Assembly: GCA_937912125.1 (NCBI GenBank)
Contig: CALDOK010000224.1
Location: 1 to 36,044, forward strand
Origin: an uncultured Pseudomonadota bacterium
GTDB lineage: Bacteria; Myxococcota_A; UBA796; JAFGLY01
DNA: 36,044 bases
Direction of reading: 5' to 3'
A model generated the notes under the pieces. The model was not told the origin of the DNA, searched no databases, and saw nothing but the letters and a program-made list of their open reading frames with translations. Each line of letters opens with the position of its first letter. Position 1 is the stretch's first letter. Below, piece after piece: positions 17,627-26,378 of this stretch. The position numbers and the translations under genes were made by a program.

Positions 17627-19848
17627 CCGGCATGGACCCCGCGGCGAGGCGCTGGGACCGGCTCTGGGCCGTGTTGACCCTGATCCTGCCGGCGCTGCTG
17701 CTGTGGTGGCTGCTGCCCGGGCTCGGCGAGATCACTCTGGGCAACGACTATGTCATCTGGTCACATCGCTACCACCTCGAGCTGATGTACTCGGTCCGCA
17801 CCGGCAGCTTCCCGCTCTTCGTCCCGGGCTTCTGCGGAGGCCAGACCGCCTCGGCCCTGACCCTGGGTCAGCACTACCACCCCATGGCATGGATCAGCGC
17901 CATGATGCCCGGATACTGGCAGGGCCACGCGCTGACCTGGCACACCACCCTGCGCCTGGTCAGCCTCGGGGTGGCCCACTTCGGGCTGTACCGCCTGCTG
18001 CGCGCCCTGCGGCAGCCGGGGCCCTGGGCCTTCGTGCTGTCATGCCTGCTGGTCTACAACCTCCGCATGCTGGACATGTTCCGCTACGGGGCCTCCCTCG
18101 AGACGCACACCGGGCTGCTCTTCACCATCACGGCCCTGGGCTGGATGTGGCTTCGGCCCCAGCGGCGCTGGCCCGCCGTGCTCCTGCCCCTGGCCCTGGC
18201 CTGGCTGGTGTGTTCCGGCCATCCGCCCATGGTCATGTGGGCGCTGCTGGGCGTCCTCGTCTTCGCCGCCGCATGGCCCTGGATCACCGCCAGCCTGGCC
18301 GCAGGTCCGCCGACCGGCTGGCCCGAGCTGCGGCGCTACCTGAACCGCGTCATCGCCTGGGGCTCCCTGGGCGCGGGCCTCTCCGCGGCCTACGCCGCGC
18401 CCTTCTACTTCGACTTCATGGCCACCAACACAGGCCGAGTGGACCGTGACTACGCCTGGGCCACCAGCAACACCGACGCCCTGTGGGGCACCCTGGCCAA
18501 CTTCTTCGAGCCCCTCTCCGCTGACGCCCACGGCGCCTTCGGCGGCAGCTCCCTGTTCCTCCTCGCCGCGGTGGTGCCCGCGCTGGCGCTGCTGCGGGTG
18601 CGGCTGCCGCGGGTGGTCTGGTTCTTGTGGGCGGTGGCCTTGCTGGCCTTCCTGCACATGCAAGGGCCCCGCACGCCTATCCACTACCTGGTCTGGCGCT
18701 ACCTGCCCCTGGCCTCCGCCACCCGCATCGCCGGTCGCAGCTCCCAGCTGATCCCCCTCTGCCTGGTCCTGATCCTGCTGGCGGCCACACCCCTCCTCAG
18801 CGCCGCGCGCAGGGTGGGGACCCGGGCGATCTCCCCAGCGCTGGCGCTCTCCCTGCTGGTGCTGCCCCTGCACCGACTCTACGACAAGCTGCGCCTGTTC
18901 AGGCCCGACTGGGGGAGCCCCGGCAACTTCCGACAGGTCCCCATGGACGTGGGCAATGCGCTGCTGCTGCTGGGGCTGCTGGCGGTGCTGCTGGCGGTGC
19001 TCTACCTGGCCCGGCGGCGCTCCCACTGGCTCGGCGCGGCGCTGGCGGTGGTGGTCACCGCACAGCTGCAGGTGGCCCTGGCCTGGGGCACTTGGATCGA
19101 CGATCGCCCGGCCACCACCACCTTCGAGGCCATGGACAGCGCCAAGCAGGCGAACCTCCGAGCGGTCTTCGACAACCCCGGGGACGGCTTCTGCTCGGCG
19201 GCCAACGAGGCCTGGGCGCAGCGGGCCGGCGACCTGCCCACCGAGCTGGCGCGGCTCTGCACCAACCCCCGCTTCGTGCCCTTCCACGACGACGTCCTGG
19301 GCCTCGACGCCCCCGGCTCGCCCGGCCAGGATGCCTGCGTGGTGGAGGTCGACGGCCAAGCGCCCGCCGCAGCCAAGCCGGGCGGACGTTCCGAAGGCGG
19401 CATCGCCCTGAGGCGCAGCAGCTACAACCGCCTGGTCTTCGAGGTGGACGCCCCCAGCCAGGCATGGCTGGTCACGGCCCTACCCTGGTCGGGTCGCTGG
19501 CAGGCAAAGGTGGATGGCGCCAGCACCCCGGTTCACCGCGCCGATGCCCACTTCGACGCCGTGTCCGTTCCCGCCGGCCGCAGCACGGTGGACCTGCGCT
19601 ACCACAGCCCGGCGGCCGTGCTGGGCGCCCTTGTCTCGGCTCTGGCAGCCGCGGCGCTGGTGCTGGCCGCAGCCTGGACAATGCCCGCCCGCCAGCGCCG
19701 CAGGGTGAGCGCGGCGGGGGTGGCGCTGTGCGCCCTGGCCCTGGCCCTGTGGTGGGCCAGCCTGCACCACGGCGGCGACATCGGGATGAGCTGGGAGCGC
19801 GGCACCCTGGACGGGGCGCAGCAGGATCAACGTCCGCGCAGCAGGTGA
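17623..19848 (+). CDS. YfhO-like/GT-C polytopic membrane protein
   Basis: This 741-residue protein has about twelve or more hydrophobic helices. The first external loop reads GNDYVIWSHRYHLELMYSV then GSFPLFVPGFCGG, matching the pattern of YfhO-type bacterial membrane proteins (an Asp in loop 1, then a PLW/PLF-like block). A large C-terminal extracytoplasmic beta domain (about 575-660, with WLVTALPWSGRWQAKVDG) precedes the last two helices; this Trp-containing element is also typical of YfhO proteins. YfhO of Bacillus is linked to glycosylation of lipoteichoic acid. Here a role in envelope glycosylation is inferred. The 3' end overlaps the convergent gene by 22 bp. Confidence 0.75.
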   Translation: MTGMDPAARRWDRLWAVLTLILPALLLWWLLPGLGEITLGNDYVIWSHRYHLELMYSVRTGSFPLFVPGFCGGQTASALTLGQHYHPMAWISAMMPGYWQGHALTWHTTLRLVSLGVAHFGLYRLLRALRQPGPWAFVLSCLLVYNLRMLDMFRYGASLETHTGLLFTITALGWMWLRPQRRWPAVLLPLALAWLVCSGHPPMVMWALLGVLVFAAAWPWITASLAAGPPTGWPELRRYLNRVIAWGSLGAGLSAAYAAPFYFDFMATNTGRVDRDYAWATSNTDALWGTLANFFEPLSADAHGAFGGSSLFLLAAVVPALALLRVRLPRVVWFLWAVALLAFLHMQGPRTPIHYLVWRYLPLASATRIAGRSSQLIPLCLVLILLAATPLLSAARRVGTRAISPALALSLLVLPLHRLYDKLRLFRPDWGSPGNFRQVPMDVGNALLLLGLLAVLLAVLYLARRRSHWLGAALAVVVTAQLQVALAWGTWIDDRPATTTFEAMDSAKQANLRAVFDNPGDGFCSAANEAWAQRAGDLPTELARLCTNPRFVPFHDDVLGLDAPGSPGQDACVVEVDGQAPAAAKPGGRSEGGIALRRSSYNRLVFEVDAPSQAWLVTALPWSGRWQAKVDGASTPVHRADAHFDAVSVPAGRSTVDLRYHSPAAVLGALVSALAAAALVLAAAWTMPARQRRRVSAAGVALCALALALWWASLHHGGDIGMSWERGTLDGAQQDQRPRSR

Positions 19849-21374
19849 GCCGGCCTCACTGCGCGGGGGTTGCGCCAGGCCGCGAGCCGTGCCGCCAGGT
19901 CTTCGTCCCCCTCGGCCTCGGCCCGCTCCAGGAAGCGCTCCCAGAGGTCCTCGCGCACGTAGTGGTAGCCGAACCCCAGGGCCAGGGGCCTGGGAACCCC
20001 GGGCTCCGGGGGCGCGAACGCCAGCCACTCACCCGCGCGGACCCCGTGCACCACGCGGCCGACGGTCCGTCGATCCAGCTGGGGCTCGGGTGCCCAGGCC
20101 ATGGCCTCACGCCCGGTGAGGTGGTCGTAGTAGAAGCTCATGCCCTGGTGGGCGATGAGCAGCTCGGGGAGAGGCCGGGGGATGTTCTCCAGCACCTGGC
20201 GGTAGCGGTCGTAGGGGGGCGCCGCGCCGGGGTCGATGCCTGACCATGCACCGGGCGTCAGGACCAACGCCAGGCCGATCAGCAGCAGCGGGGGACGCGC
20301 AGGGGCCTGCCGCAGCCAAGGCGCCAGCAGCAGCACCCCCAGGGGCATGGCCGCCAAGGGGGCCAGCAGCGACAGCCGGTACCCGAGATCCAGCTCGTCC
20401 ACGCGCCACGCCGGGAACAGCAGCCCCGTCAGGGGAAGCGCCAGGGCACCGATCCAGGGCCGCGCCGCCGGGCGCGCGAACCAGGCTGGAGCCGCCGCGG
20501 CGAGCGCCAGCCACGGAACGGACAGCTCCACCACCTGCCAGAGACCGGTGGGACGAAGGGCCAGCCAGCCCCACGGGGCGGGTAGGTGGGGCTGCAGCGC
20601 GAAGCGACCCTCGAGCCTGGCCAGATCCGCAGGGTGCAGCCAGGCTGGGAGCAGCGTGGACCCGACCGCGAACAGCGCGAAGCAGCCCAGCACGACCAGG
20701 ACGCCACGCCACGTCGATCCCGCGCCGCCGGCTCCGCGCTGCCCCTGCGGCCTCCCCGCCCGCCGGCCCAGCCAGCCCAGCACCCAGCCCAGCCCAGCCA
20801 GCAGCACCAAGGCGGCGCCGGTGCGGTGAGCCGAGGCCATCACCAGGACCAGCAGCGCCACCAGTGCCACTCGCCCGCCCCCGCGCGCCGCGGTCCCACC
20901 CGACGCCGCCGGCCCCGCGAGCAGAGCGAGCAAGAGCAGCCAGGGGGCCGCCAGGCCCAGGTTCTTGGGGAAGTCCCCCGCCAGGTGGGTGAGGGTGGGC
21001 GAGCTCGCGGCCCAGGCGGCCAGCACCCAGGCGGCCGTCCGCCCCTGCCCCAGAGTCCGACCTGCCAGCCAGGCCGCGGGCACACAGGCCGCCGCCAAGG
21101 CCGCGGCGCCCAGCTTCACCCCGAGCACCGGATCTCCTGCCAGGCCAGCCGCCGCCGCAAGCCACCCGTGGACCCAGCTGGCGTCGGGAACGTGCAGCCG
21201 GCCTTCGGCCAGCAGGCTCTGGACCTGCACCACGTAGTAGTAGCCGTCGGTGCCCAGAGGATGGGCCGCGCTCAGCATGCGGGCTGTGCGCACCCCGAGG
21301 GCCGCCAGCGTCAGCAGGAGGAGGACCGAGCGCTCGCCGATGGGGGCTCGGTCACCTGCACCATCAGCGCTCAC
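19827..21374 (-). CDS. GT-C family-like membrane glycosyltransferase
   Basis: The GTG at 21374 overlaps the last 11 bases of lgt, giving 515 residues. Loop 1 carries GTDGYYYVVQVQSLLAEGRLH, with the Asp expected in GT39/STT3-like GT-C enzymes, followed by about ten hydrophobic helices. After the last helix a soluble tail includes AHQGMSFYYDHLTGREAMAW and a C-terminal charged domain. The inferred role is sugar transfer from a lipid-linked donor on the periplasmic side. Coupling to lgt may only reflect local packing. A longer in-frame extension is possible but would run through lgt on the same strand. Confidence 0.72.
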   Translation of the reverse strand: MSADGAGDRAPIGERSVLLLLTLAALGVRTARMLSAAHPLGTDGYYYVVQVQSLLAEGRLHVPDASWVHGWLAAAAGLAGDPVLGVKLGAAALAAACVPAAWLAGRTLGQGRTAAWVLAAWAASSPTLTHLAGDFPKNLGLAAPWLLLLALLAGPAASGGTAARGGGRVALVALLVLVMASAHRTGAALVLLAGLGWVLGWLGRRAGRPQGQRGAGGAGSTWRGVLVVLGCFALFAVGSTLLPAWLHPADLARLEGRFALQPHLPAPWGWLALRPTGLWQVVELSVPWLALAAAAPAWFARPAARPWIGALALPLTGLLFPAWRVDELDLGYRLSLLAPLAAMPLGVLLLAPWLRQAPARPPLLLIGLALVLTPGAWSGIDPGAAPPYDRYRQVLENIPRPLPELLIAHQGMSFYYDHLTGREAMAWAPEPQLDRRTVGRVVHGVRAGEWLAFAPPEPGVPRPLALGFGYHYVREDLWERFLERAEAEGDEDLAARLAAWRNPRAVRPAHLLRGR

Positions 21375-22284
21375 GCATGAGCTCCTCGAGCAGCGCCGCC
21401 TCGTCGTCCACCTCCTGCACCGCCACGATGCCCTTACGACGCTGCAAGACCACGATGGCCACCCCCGCCAGGAACACGGGGATGCTGATGAGCTGGCTGG
21501 TGGTGAGCAGCCCGAACCAATCGACCCCGCGGATGGTATCGCCCCGCAGGGACTCGATGAAGGAGCGCGTGAGCGGGTAGATGAGCAGCAGCCAGGCGAA
21601 CACTTGACCGTCATAGCGGCGGCGCTTCCAGCGCCAGGACAGCAGCACGAACAGGCCCAGGGCGATGGCGCTGGACCACAGCTGGGTGGGCAGCAGGGGC
21701 ACGTGGTTGGAGCCCACTCCGCCGAAGGGCTCGGTGGCGAGGAACGGCGCCGACCCGAACAGCCACAGGGCCCCGCCCTCGAAGCTCGCAGGCAGCAGGT
21801 TGACGGCACCGGGAGGCAGCTCGCAGGCCGCGCCGTGGCAGCAGCCGGCCATGAAGCAGCCCAGCCTGCCCAGGCTGAGGCCCACCATCACCGCCGGCGC
21901 GGTCAGATCGGCCAGCTTCCAGACGGGGATGCCGCGCACCAAGGCGTAGATCACGCTGCCCGCCACCGCCAGCAGCACGCCGCCGTAGAAGGCGAAGCCC
22001 CCCTCCCAGATGCGGAAGTACACCAGAGGGTTCGAGAAGAAGCGGTCCGGCTCCGCCATGGTGAAGTGCAGCAGCCGCGCACCGGCCAGGCCGCAGGTGA
22101 ACGCCACGAGGTACAGCCCCACCAGCTTGTCGCCGTCCACGCCCCCATCGCGGGCGCGGCTCTGGGTCACCCAGGCGGCCACCATGAAGGCCACGGTGAT
22201 CATCACCCCCCAGGTGTGGATGGGGACGCTGCCGTAGGGTGTGGAGAGGTCGAGGAGATCGGGGAGCATGGTGGGTACAGCCAT
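21364..22284 (-). CDS. lgt: Prolipoprotein diacylglyceryl transferase
   Basis: This 306-residue inner-membrane enzyme transfers diacylglycerol from phosphatidylglycerol to the lipobox cysteine of prolipoproteins. The family signatures are seen in order: IHTWGVMI near the start, AGARLLHF, IWEGGFAFYGG (the HGG region, with Tyr where E. coli has His), GLSLGRLGCFMAGCCHG (the conserved Arg/Gly region), LLPTQLWSS, and RSFIESLRGD near the end. About seven hydrophobic helices are present. The ATG at 22284 is used, with another ATG at 22269 possible. Length fits the family. Lipoproteins encoded at 4735 and 10461 are natural clients. Confidence 0.93.
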   Translation of the reverse strand: MAVPTMLPDLLDLSTPYGSVPIHTWGVMITVAFMVAAWVTQSRARDGGVDGDKLVGLYLVAFTCGLAGARLLHFTMAEPDRFFSNPLVYFRIWEGGFAFYGGVLLAVAGSVIYALVRGIPVWKLADLTAPAVMVGLSLGRLGCFMAGCCHGAACELPPGAVNLLPASFEGGALWLFGSAPFLATEPFGGVGSNHVPLLPTQLWSSAIALGLFVLLSWRWKRRRYDGQVFAWLLLIYPLTRSFIESLRGDTIRGVDWFGLLTTSQLISIPVFLAGVAIVVLQRRKGIVAVQEVDDEAALLEELMRER

Positions 22285-22304
22285 CCGCCAGCGGCGTTCA
22301 GCCG

Positions 22305-23018
22305 TCAGGTATCCCCCCGCTCGAGGTTCGCGCGACCCGCGGCGGCAAACGGCGTCTCGGGGACGCAGCGTGCGGGGAGCAGGCCCTGCTCGCGCAGGGA
22401 GCACCAGCGGCCGCCCGCGATCACGATGTGGTCCAGCAGCTCTACACCCACCAGGCGTCCGGCTTGCATCAGGCGCACGCTCACCTCCACGTCGGCGGTG
22501 GAGGGGCTGGGGTCCCCGCTGGGATGGTTGTGGGCCACGATCACCGCGCTCGCCCGATGCAGCAAGGCCTCGCGGTAGACCTGCCGTGGGTCCACGATGG
22601 TGTGAGCCTCGTTGCCACGGCTGATGCAGCGGTAGGCCAACACCCGGTGCCGCCGATCCAGCAACAGGGCATGCAGCTCCTCGCGCACCAGGGCCCCCAG
22701 CCGCGGCTGGAACCAGGGGATGGCGTCGGCGGCCGCGCCCACAGGCTGGCCGTCCTCCACCGTCAACAAGGCGCGACGCCCCAGGGAGAGGGAGGCATGC
22801 AGCCGCACCGCCCGCGCCGGCCCCAGGCCCGCCACCTGCTGCATCGCTCCAGGCGGCAAGGCCAGCAGCCCACCCACCCCACCGGCGCGGCTCAGCAGGC
22901 CGGCCGCCACATGCTGGACCGGCAGCCCGGCGCAGCCCGTCCCCAGGGCCAGGGCCAGCAGGTCCTCGTCACCGATCAGCTCGGGGCCTTCCAACAGGTA
23001 GCGCTCGCGTGGACGCAT
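22305..23018 (-). CDS. radC: RadC family JAB/MPN-domain protein
   Basis: The ATG at 23018 follows GAGGT, giving 237 residues. An N-terminal helix-hairpin-helix-like part (LIGDEDLLALALGTG, then GLGPARAVRLHA) precedes the JAB1/MPN metalloprotease-like domain with REELHALLLD and the JAMM-type signature HNHPSGDPSPSTAD. RadC proteins are common; a DNA-repair role is doubtful and the real function remains uncertain. Length is about normal for the family. The upstream gap holds a strong inverted repeat (23096-23116). Confidence 0.93.
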   Translation of the reverse strand: MRPRERYLLEGPELIGDEDLLALALGTGCAGLPVQHVAAGLLSRAGGVGGLLALPPGAMQQVAGLGPARAVRLHASLSLGRRALLTVEDGQPVGAAADAIPWFQPRLGALVREELHALLLDRRHRVLAYRCISRGNEAHTIVDPRQVYREALLHRASAVIVAHNHPSGDPSPSTADVEVSVRLMQAGRLVGVELLDHIVIAGGRWCSLREQGLLPARCVPETPFAAAGRANLERGDT

Positions 23019-23095
23019 GGGACACCTCTGCGCCCGCTGAACGCAAGGGCCATGCCTGCCTGATAGTCCGCCTTCGTCCGTCGGCGAGCGACGAT

Positions 23096-23116
23096 GTTCG
23101 TCGACGATCGACGAAC
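23096..23116. promoter_or_regulatory. 8-bp inverted repeat between the anti-sigma gene and radC
   Basis: GTTCGTCG (23096-23103), a 5-base spacer and CGACGAAC (23109-23116) form a perfect dyad about 80 bases upstream of radC and 57 bases downstream of the anti-sigma stop. On the plus strand it is followed by TTT. It could be a terminator-like structure for the minus-strand operon, though no T-run follows in that direction, or an operator for radC. It does not match the LexA boxes I know for Gram-positives or alphaproteobacteria. Confidence 0.5.
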
Positions 23117-23172
23117 TTTCGACACCCGGGGCTGACACTCCAGGGGGGTAGGCGGTCCACGGAGCCAGGACG

Positions 23173-24237
23173 TCAGGGCTGGTACTGCACCTCGACCGCC
23201 ACATGCACCGAGTCGGTCGGGTACAGGCGGTCTCTCTCGGCGTGTACGGTGATCACGCCGCCCATGGTGCGCAGGTAGGGCTCGACGCTCTCGAGGCGAG
23301 AGGCAGGGATGTGCAGCACCACCTGGGCGTAGTTGCGCTCGACCGTGAGCATGTACGGATCGAGGGGCTCGCCCGCGGGGGAGTACATGCCGCCGCCGAG
23401 CTTCTCAGCCAGGGCCACGAGCCTGCGCAGCGCGTCGGGCTCTGTGGGGGTGAGACGGTAGGTGAAGGGGCTGGTGGCCAGGGCACCCGATCCGAGCTCC
23501 GGGGCGACCTCGGCCTCGCTGGGCTGGATGGTGGCGGTGGGGGCGGAGGCTTCCTTGTCCCAGTCCGGGATGTAGTTGCCCGGCTCCTTCTGCATCAGCT
23601 CCTCGATGAGCGCGCCCTTGTCGTCGGCCGCCTGGCCCCTGGTGCCCAGCAGCGCCTTCTCGCTGGTCTTGGAGGCGCCAGAGCCGGCCTGGGGGTCGGA
23701 GCTGGCCTTCTCGGAGGCCGATCCGGTCTGGTCCTGGGCAGCGTCCGTGTGCTCCCCGACGGCGGCAGATTCGCTGGCCTGGCCTCGCTCGGCGCCCAGG
23801 CCATCCTGGGGACCCGGCACGGCGGCCTCGCGATCGGAGACGGCGGGCTCTTCGGCCACACCCGGCAGATCGGGGCCGGACAGCGGGTCTTCGTGGAGCA
23901 TGGGGCCCCGGAACACCAACAGCATCACGGCCGCCGCAACCACGGCGACGCCCAGGCCCTGCACGGGGTAGCGCCCCAGGGGACCGAGCAGCCGCTGCAG
24001 CCAGCTGGGGCCAGCGGAGAGCCCCTCCACCCGCTGCATCACGGCGCGATGGAAGCCGTCGGGCGCCTGCATGGGCCCGTGCTGCCGCAGCAGCTCCACC
24101 GCCGCCTGCAGCTCCTCGAAGGCCGCGCGCAGCTCGGGCTGCTCCTCGATGGCGCGGGCCACCTCGGCCATCTCTGCGTCGGACAGCTCGCCGTCGATGT
24201 AGGCGGAGAGCCGGTTGCGGGCGAAGAACTCATCCAT
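23173..24237 (-). CDS. Anti-sigma factor candidate with single membrane helix and C-terminal DUF4349-like domain
   Basis: The gene starts 2 bases after the ECF sigma stop, giving 354 residues. Residues 1-50 (LSAYIDGELSDAEMAEVARA) look like the anti-sigma domain helix set, but the protein has no cysteine at all, so it is a zinc-free variant. A membrane helix spans about 92-109. A long Ser/Glu/Ala-rich linker leads to a C-terminal globular part (about 255-354) with VVLHIPASRLESVEPYLRTMGG, similar to DUF4349-type domains. It likely holds the sigma factor at the inner membrane and senses an extracytoplasmic signal. This is supported by gene order and architecture rather than by a full family match. 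Confidence 0.8.
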   Translation of the reverse strand: MDEFFARNRLSAYIDGELSDAEMAEVARAIEEQPELRAAFEELQAAVELLRQHGPMQAPDGFHRAVMQRVEGLSAGPSWLQRLLGPLGRYPVQGLGVAVVAAAVMLLVFRGPMLHEDPLSGPDLPGVAEEPAVSDREAAVPGPQDGLGAERGQASESAAVGEHTDAAQDQTGSASEKASSDPQAGSGASKTSEKALLGTRGQAADDKGALIEELMQKEPGNYIPDWDKEASAPTATIQPSEAEVAPELGSGALATSPFTYRLTPTEPDALRRLVALAEKLGGGMYSPAGEPLDPYMLTVERNYAQVVLHIPASRLESVEPYLRTMGGVITVHAERDRLYPTDSVHVAVEVQYQP

Positions 24238-24239
24238 GG

Positions 24240-24860
24240 TTACAGCTTGACATCTTCTTTGCCGATCCGGTTCCGTAGAACGCGAGCCAGCTCGGTGCGG
24301 GCGCGATGAAGGCGGCTCTTCACGGTGCCCCTGGGGAGGTCGAGGATTTCGGCGATCTCGTGGTAGTCCAGATCCTGGATGTCCCGGAGGACGATGACCT
24401 GGCGGTGCTCTTCGCTGATGGCCTCCAGCGCTTCGTGGACCAGCGCCTGGGCCTGGTTGCGCTCGAGGCGCGCGTCGGTGCCCGGGCCGGTCGCAGGCAG
24501 CTCCCGCTGAGGGGCGTCGTCTCGCTGGCGCCCCTCGAGGGGCTCGTGCCGATCGCGACGGCGCCGGCTGCTGTACAGGCGCTTGTTCTTGCAGTGGTTG
24601 ACGGCGACCCGGTAGATCCAGGTGGAGAGGCTGGACTCGCCGCGGAAGCGGGCCAGCGAGCGGTAGAGCGCCACGAAGACGTCCTGGGCCACCTCTTCGG
24701 CCATGGCCCGCTCGCCCAGCCAGCGCAGGCACAGGCCGAAGACACGGTCCTGGTAGCGGCGCACGATGTGGCTGAAGGCCTGCTGATCTCCTCCCTTGAA
24801 CCTGTCTACCAGCTCGGTATCCGAGAGCTTGGTCAGGACTGCGAGGAGGAGTGCCAGCAT
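24240..24860 (-). CDS. ECF (RpoE-like) RNA polymerase sigma factor
   Basis: This 206-residue protein has region 2 (FSHIVRRYQDRVFGLCLRWL, then AEEVAQDVFVALY and TWIYRVAVNHCKNK) and region 4 (ISEEHRQVIVLRDIQDLDYHEIAEIL, then GTVKSRLHRARTEL), the standard ECF layout. A short charged linker rich in Arg lies between them. The ATG at 24860 follows GGAAG and lies 5 bases after the pentapeptide gene. The downstream anti-sigma gene makes this a classic sigma/anti-sigma pair. Which promoters it serves cannot be read here. Confidence 0.95.
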   Translation of the reverse strand: MLALLLAVLTKLSDTELVDRFKGGDQQAFSHIVRRYQDRVFGLCLRWLGERAMAEEVAQDVFVALYRSLARFRGESSLSTWIYRVAVNHCKNKRLYSSRRRRDRHEPLEGRQRDDAPQRELPATGPGTDARLERNQAQALVHEALEAISEEHRQVIVLRDIQDLDYHEIAEILDLPRGTVKSRLHRARTELARVLRNRIGKEDVKL

Positions 24861-24865
24861 GGGCG

Positions 24866-25306
24866 TTATCGAGCTTCCTTGTCCATCACCAGGCGACGGC
24901 CGCTGCGGATGCTGTCCTGTATCCGGTCCATGGGCAGCCGCTCGAGCGGGAAGAGGGTGCGCCGGATCTTGGCCTTGTACAGCACGGCCCCGTCGAGGTT
25001 GGCCATGTCGAGATCCGCGTCGTCCAGGTTGGCATTGGTGAAGTTGGCGTCACGCAGATCGGCCTGCCACATGCTGGCGCCGCTCAGGTTGGCGCCCCGG
25101 AAGGTGCAGCGCAGCAGCACGCACTCGGCCATCTTGGCGTAGGAGAGGTCGCAGCCGTCGAAGCTGGCGCCCGTGAGATCGAGCCCACGAAGGTCGGCCT
25201 CGACCAGTCCCTCACCACGACGCAAGCGATCCAACACCTGCTTCTTGGTCAGGGAGACCGGCGAGCTGCTCTCGTCGCCGGAGCCGAAGTTGGCGGAGGA
25301 AGTCAT
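24866..25306 (-). CDS. Pentapeptide-repeat protein
   Basis: This 146-residue cytoplasmic protein has an N-terminal Ser-rich segment, a helix (TKKQVLDRLRRGE), and about ten pentapeptide repeats of the A(D/N)LXX type between residues 38 and 110 (for example ADLRGLDLTGASFDG and LDDADLDMANLDG), which form a right-handed beta-helix. The C-terminal end (LPMDRIQDSIRSGRR) is basic. The start overlaps the stop of the ATP-grasp gene (ATGA), and the sigma gene follows closely, so it belongs to the same operon. Pentapeptide proteins can mimic DNA or act as scaffolds; its role here is unknown. Confidence 0.9.
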   Translation of the reverse strand: MTSSANFGSGDESSSPVSLTKKQVLDRLRRGEGLVEADLRGLDLTGASFDGCDLSYAKMAECVLLRCTFRGANLSGASMWQADLRDANFTNANLDDADLDMANLDGAVLYKAKIRRTLFPLERLPMDRIQDSIRSGRRLVMDKEAR

Positions 25307-26295
25307 GGGTGCTGGGCCTCGACGTTCGTGGCGATCCTGCGGCCGTGCACTCGCTCGAGGTGCCGCACGATCCTCGACGCCATCTGCGTGCCATTGATGG
25401 CATCGCCGAAGTGGACGCCGCCTGGATTGAGCGTGTTGACCTCTACGATGCGGTCATCGATGACGTCGAGCCCGGCGAGCCAGACGCCATCACGCAGGAG
25501 GAAAGGAGAGATGCTGGAGACGAGTTCATGATCCTGGGGCGTGATGGCACAGGCCTGCGGGGTTCCGCCACGGGCCAGGTTGTGCCGGAAGTCCCCAGGA
25601 GCACGGCCCCGGAGGTATCCGCCGATAACCTCGCCGTCCAGCCACACCAAGCGCTTCTCACCCGCCGCCGCGCCCGGCAGATACTCCTGGACCACGACGT
25701 AGCCGTCACCCAGCCGCCGAGCGGCGTCGAAGGCGCCGTCGAAGCCGTGCTGCTTGCGCGGCTGGGGCACCAGGCTCACCCCGCGCCCACCAGACGACCG
25801 CGCCGGCTTGATGACCACCCCGTGGGCCTGACCCTCGGCGAAGAGCCTGGCCGTGGCGCGGCTGCGGGTGACCATGGTGGCAGGCCGGGGCACGCCATCG
25901 AGGGTGGCCAGGTAGCCCTTGTGCCCGGTGAGCATCAGGGTGCCGGGGTCGTTGTAGACCACCACCCCGGCGAGCTTGGCTAGCTGAGCGAAGGCCAGCA
26001 CCGCGGGATCGAGAGGGTTGACCCGCAGCAACATGGTGTCGGCGGGGGTGAGCTCCACGTAGCGCCGCAGGGCCTTGCGGTTGGCCAGCAGCTCCACCAG
26101 CGCCTCGCGGTCCTCAGGGACCGCGTCCAGGGCGTGAGCCCGGGTGACCAGGCGGCCCGCGCTGTCGACCTCGAAGTCCCATGGCTCCACGATGCGGACC
26201 GGGTGCTTGGCCAGGAGGGCCTCGTACGCGATGTGCACAGTGGTGTAGTAGGCCTCGAGGGTCGAGGTGCGGGAGATGGCGATCACCAGACGCAT
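25303..26295 (-). CDS. Glutathione synthetase-like ATP-grasp enzyme
   Basis: This 330-residue protein has the GshB arrangement: an N-terminal Rossmann-like part, the MLLRVNPLDP segment, YNDPGTLMLTGHKGY, then the ATP-grasp core (VVIKPARSSGGRGVSLV, VVQEYLPGAAAGEKRL, GEVIGGYLRG, FRHNLARGG) and the metal-site block AGLDVIDDRIVEVNTLNPGG. GshB ligates glycine to gamma-glutamylcysteine; related enzymes join other amino acids or peptides. No gshA is visible and the operon partners are a pentapeptide protein and a sigma pair, so the substrate is open. The ATG at 26295 has GGAAGG upstream. Confidence 0.87.
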   Translation of the reverse strand: MRLVIAISRTSTLEAYYTTVHIAYEALLAKHPVRIVEPWDFEVDSAGRLVTRAHALDAVPEDREALVELLANRKALRRYVELTPADTMLLRVNPLDPAVLAFAQLAKLAGVVVYNDPGTLMLTGHKGYLATLDGVPRPATMVTRSRATARLFAEGQAHGVVIKPARSSGGRGVSLVPQPRKQHGFDGAFDAARRLGDGYVVVQEYLPGAAAGEKRLVWLDGEVIGGYLRGRAPGDFRHNLARGGTPQACAITPQDHELVSSISPFLLRDGVWLAGLDVIDDRIVEVNTLNPGGVHFGDAINGTQMASRIVRHLERVHGRRIATNVEAQHP

Positions 26296-26364
26296 GGCCC
26301 TTCCCTGGAGCTCATGGAGCTAGCCTCGTTTTCCTTCCGGAGCAAGAGCAGAGCACGCCGCCGG

Positions 26365-26372
26365 TATATGAT
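26365..26372 (+). promoter_or_regulatory. Possible -10 element placing transcription start at the AAA ATPase ATG
   Basis: TATATGAT lies 7-14 bases upstream of the ATG at 26379, so transcription would begin at or next to the start codon and the mRNA would be leaderless. No purine-rich ribosome site is present except GGGG 2 bases before the ATG, which fits. A -35 element was not found. Confidence 0.35.
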
Positions 26373-26378
26373 GGGGTC

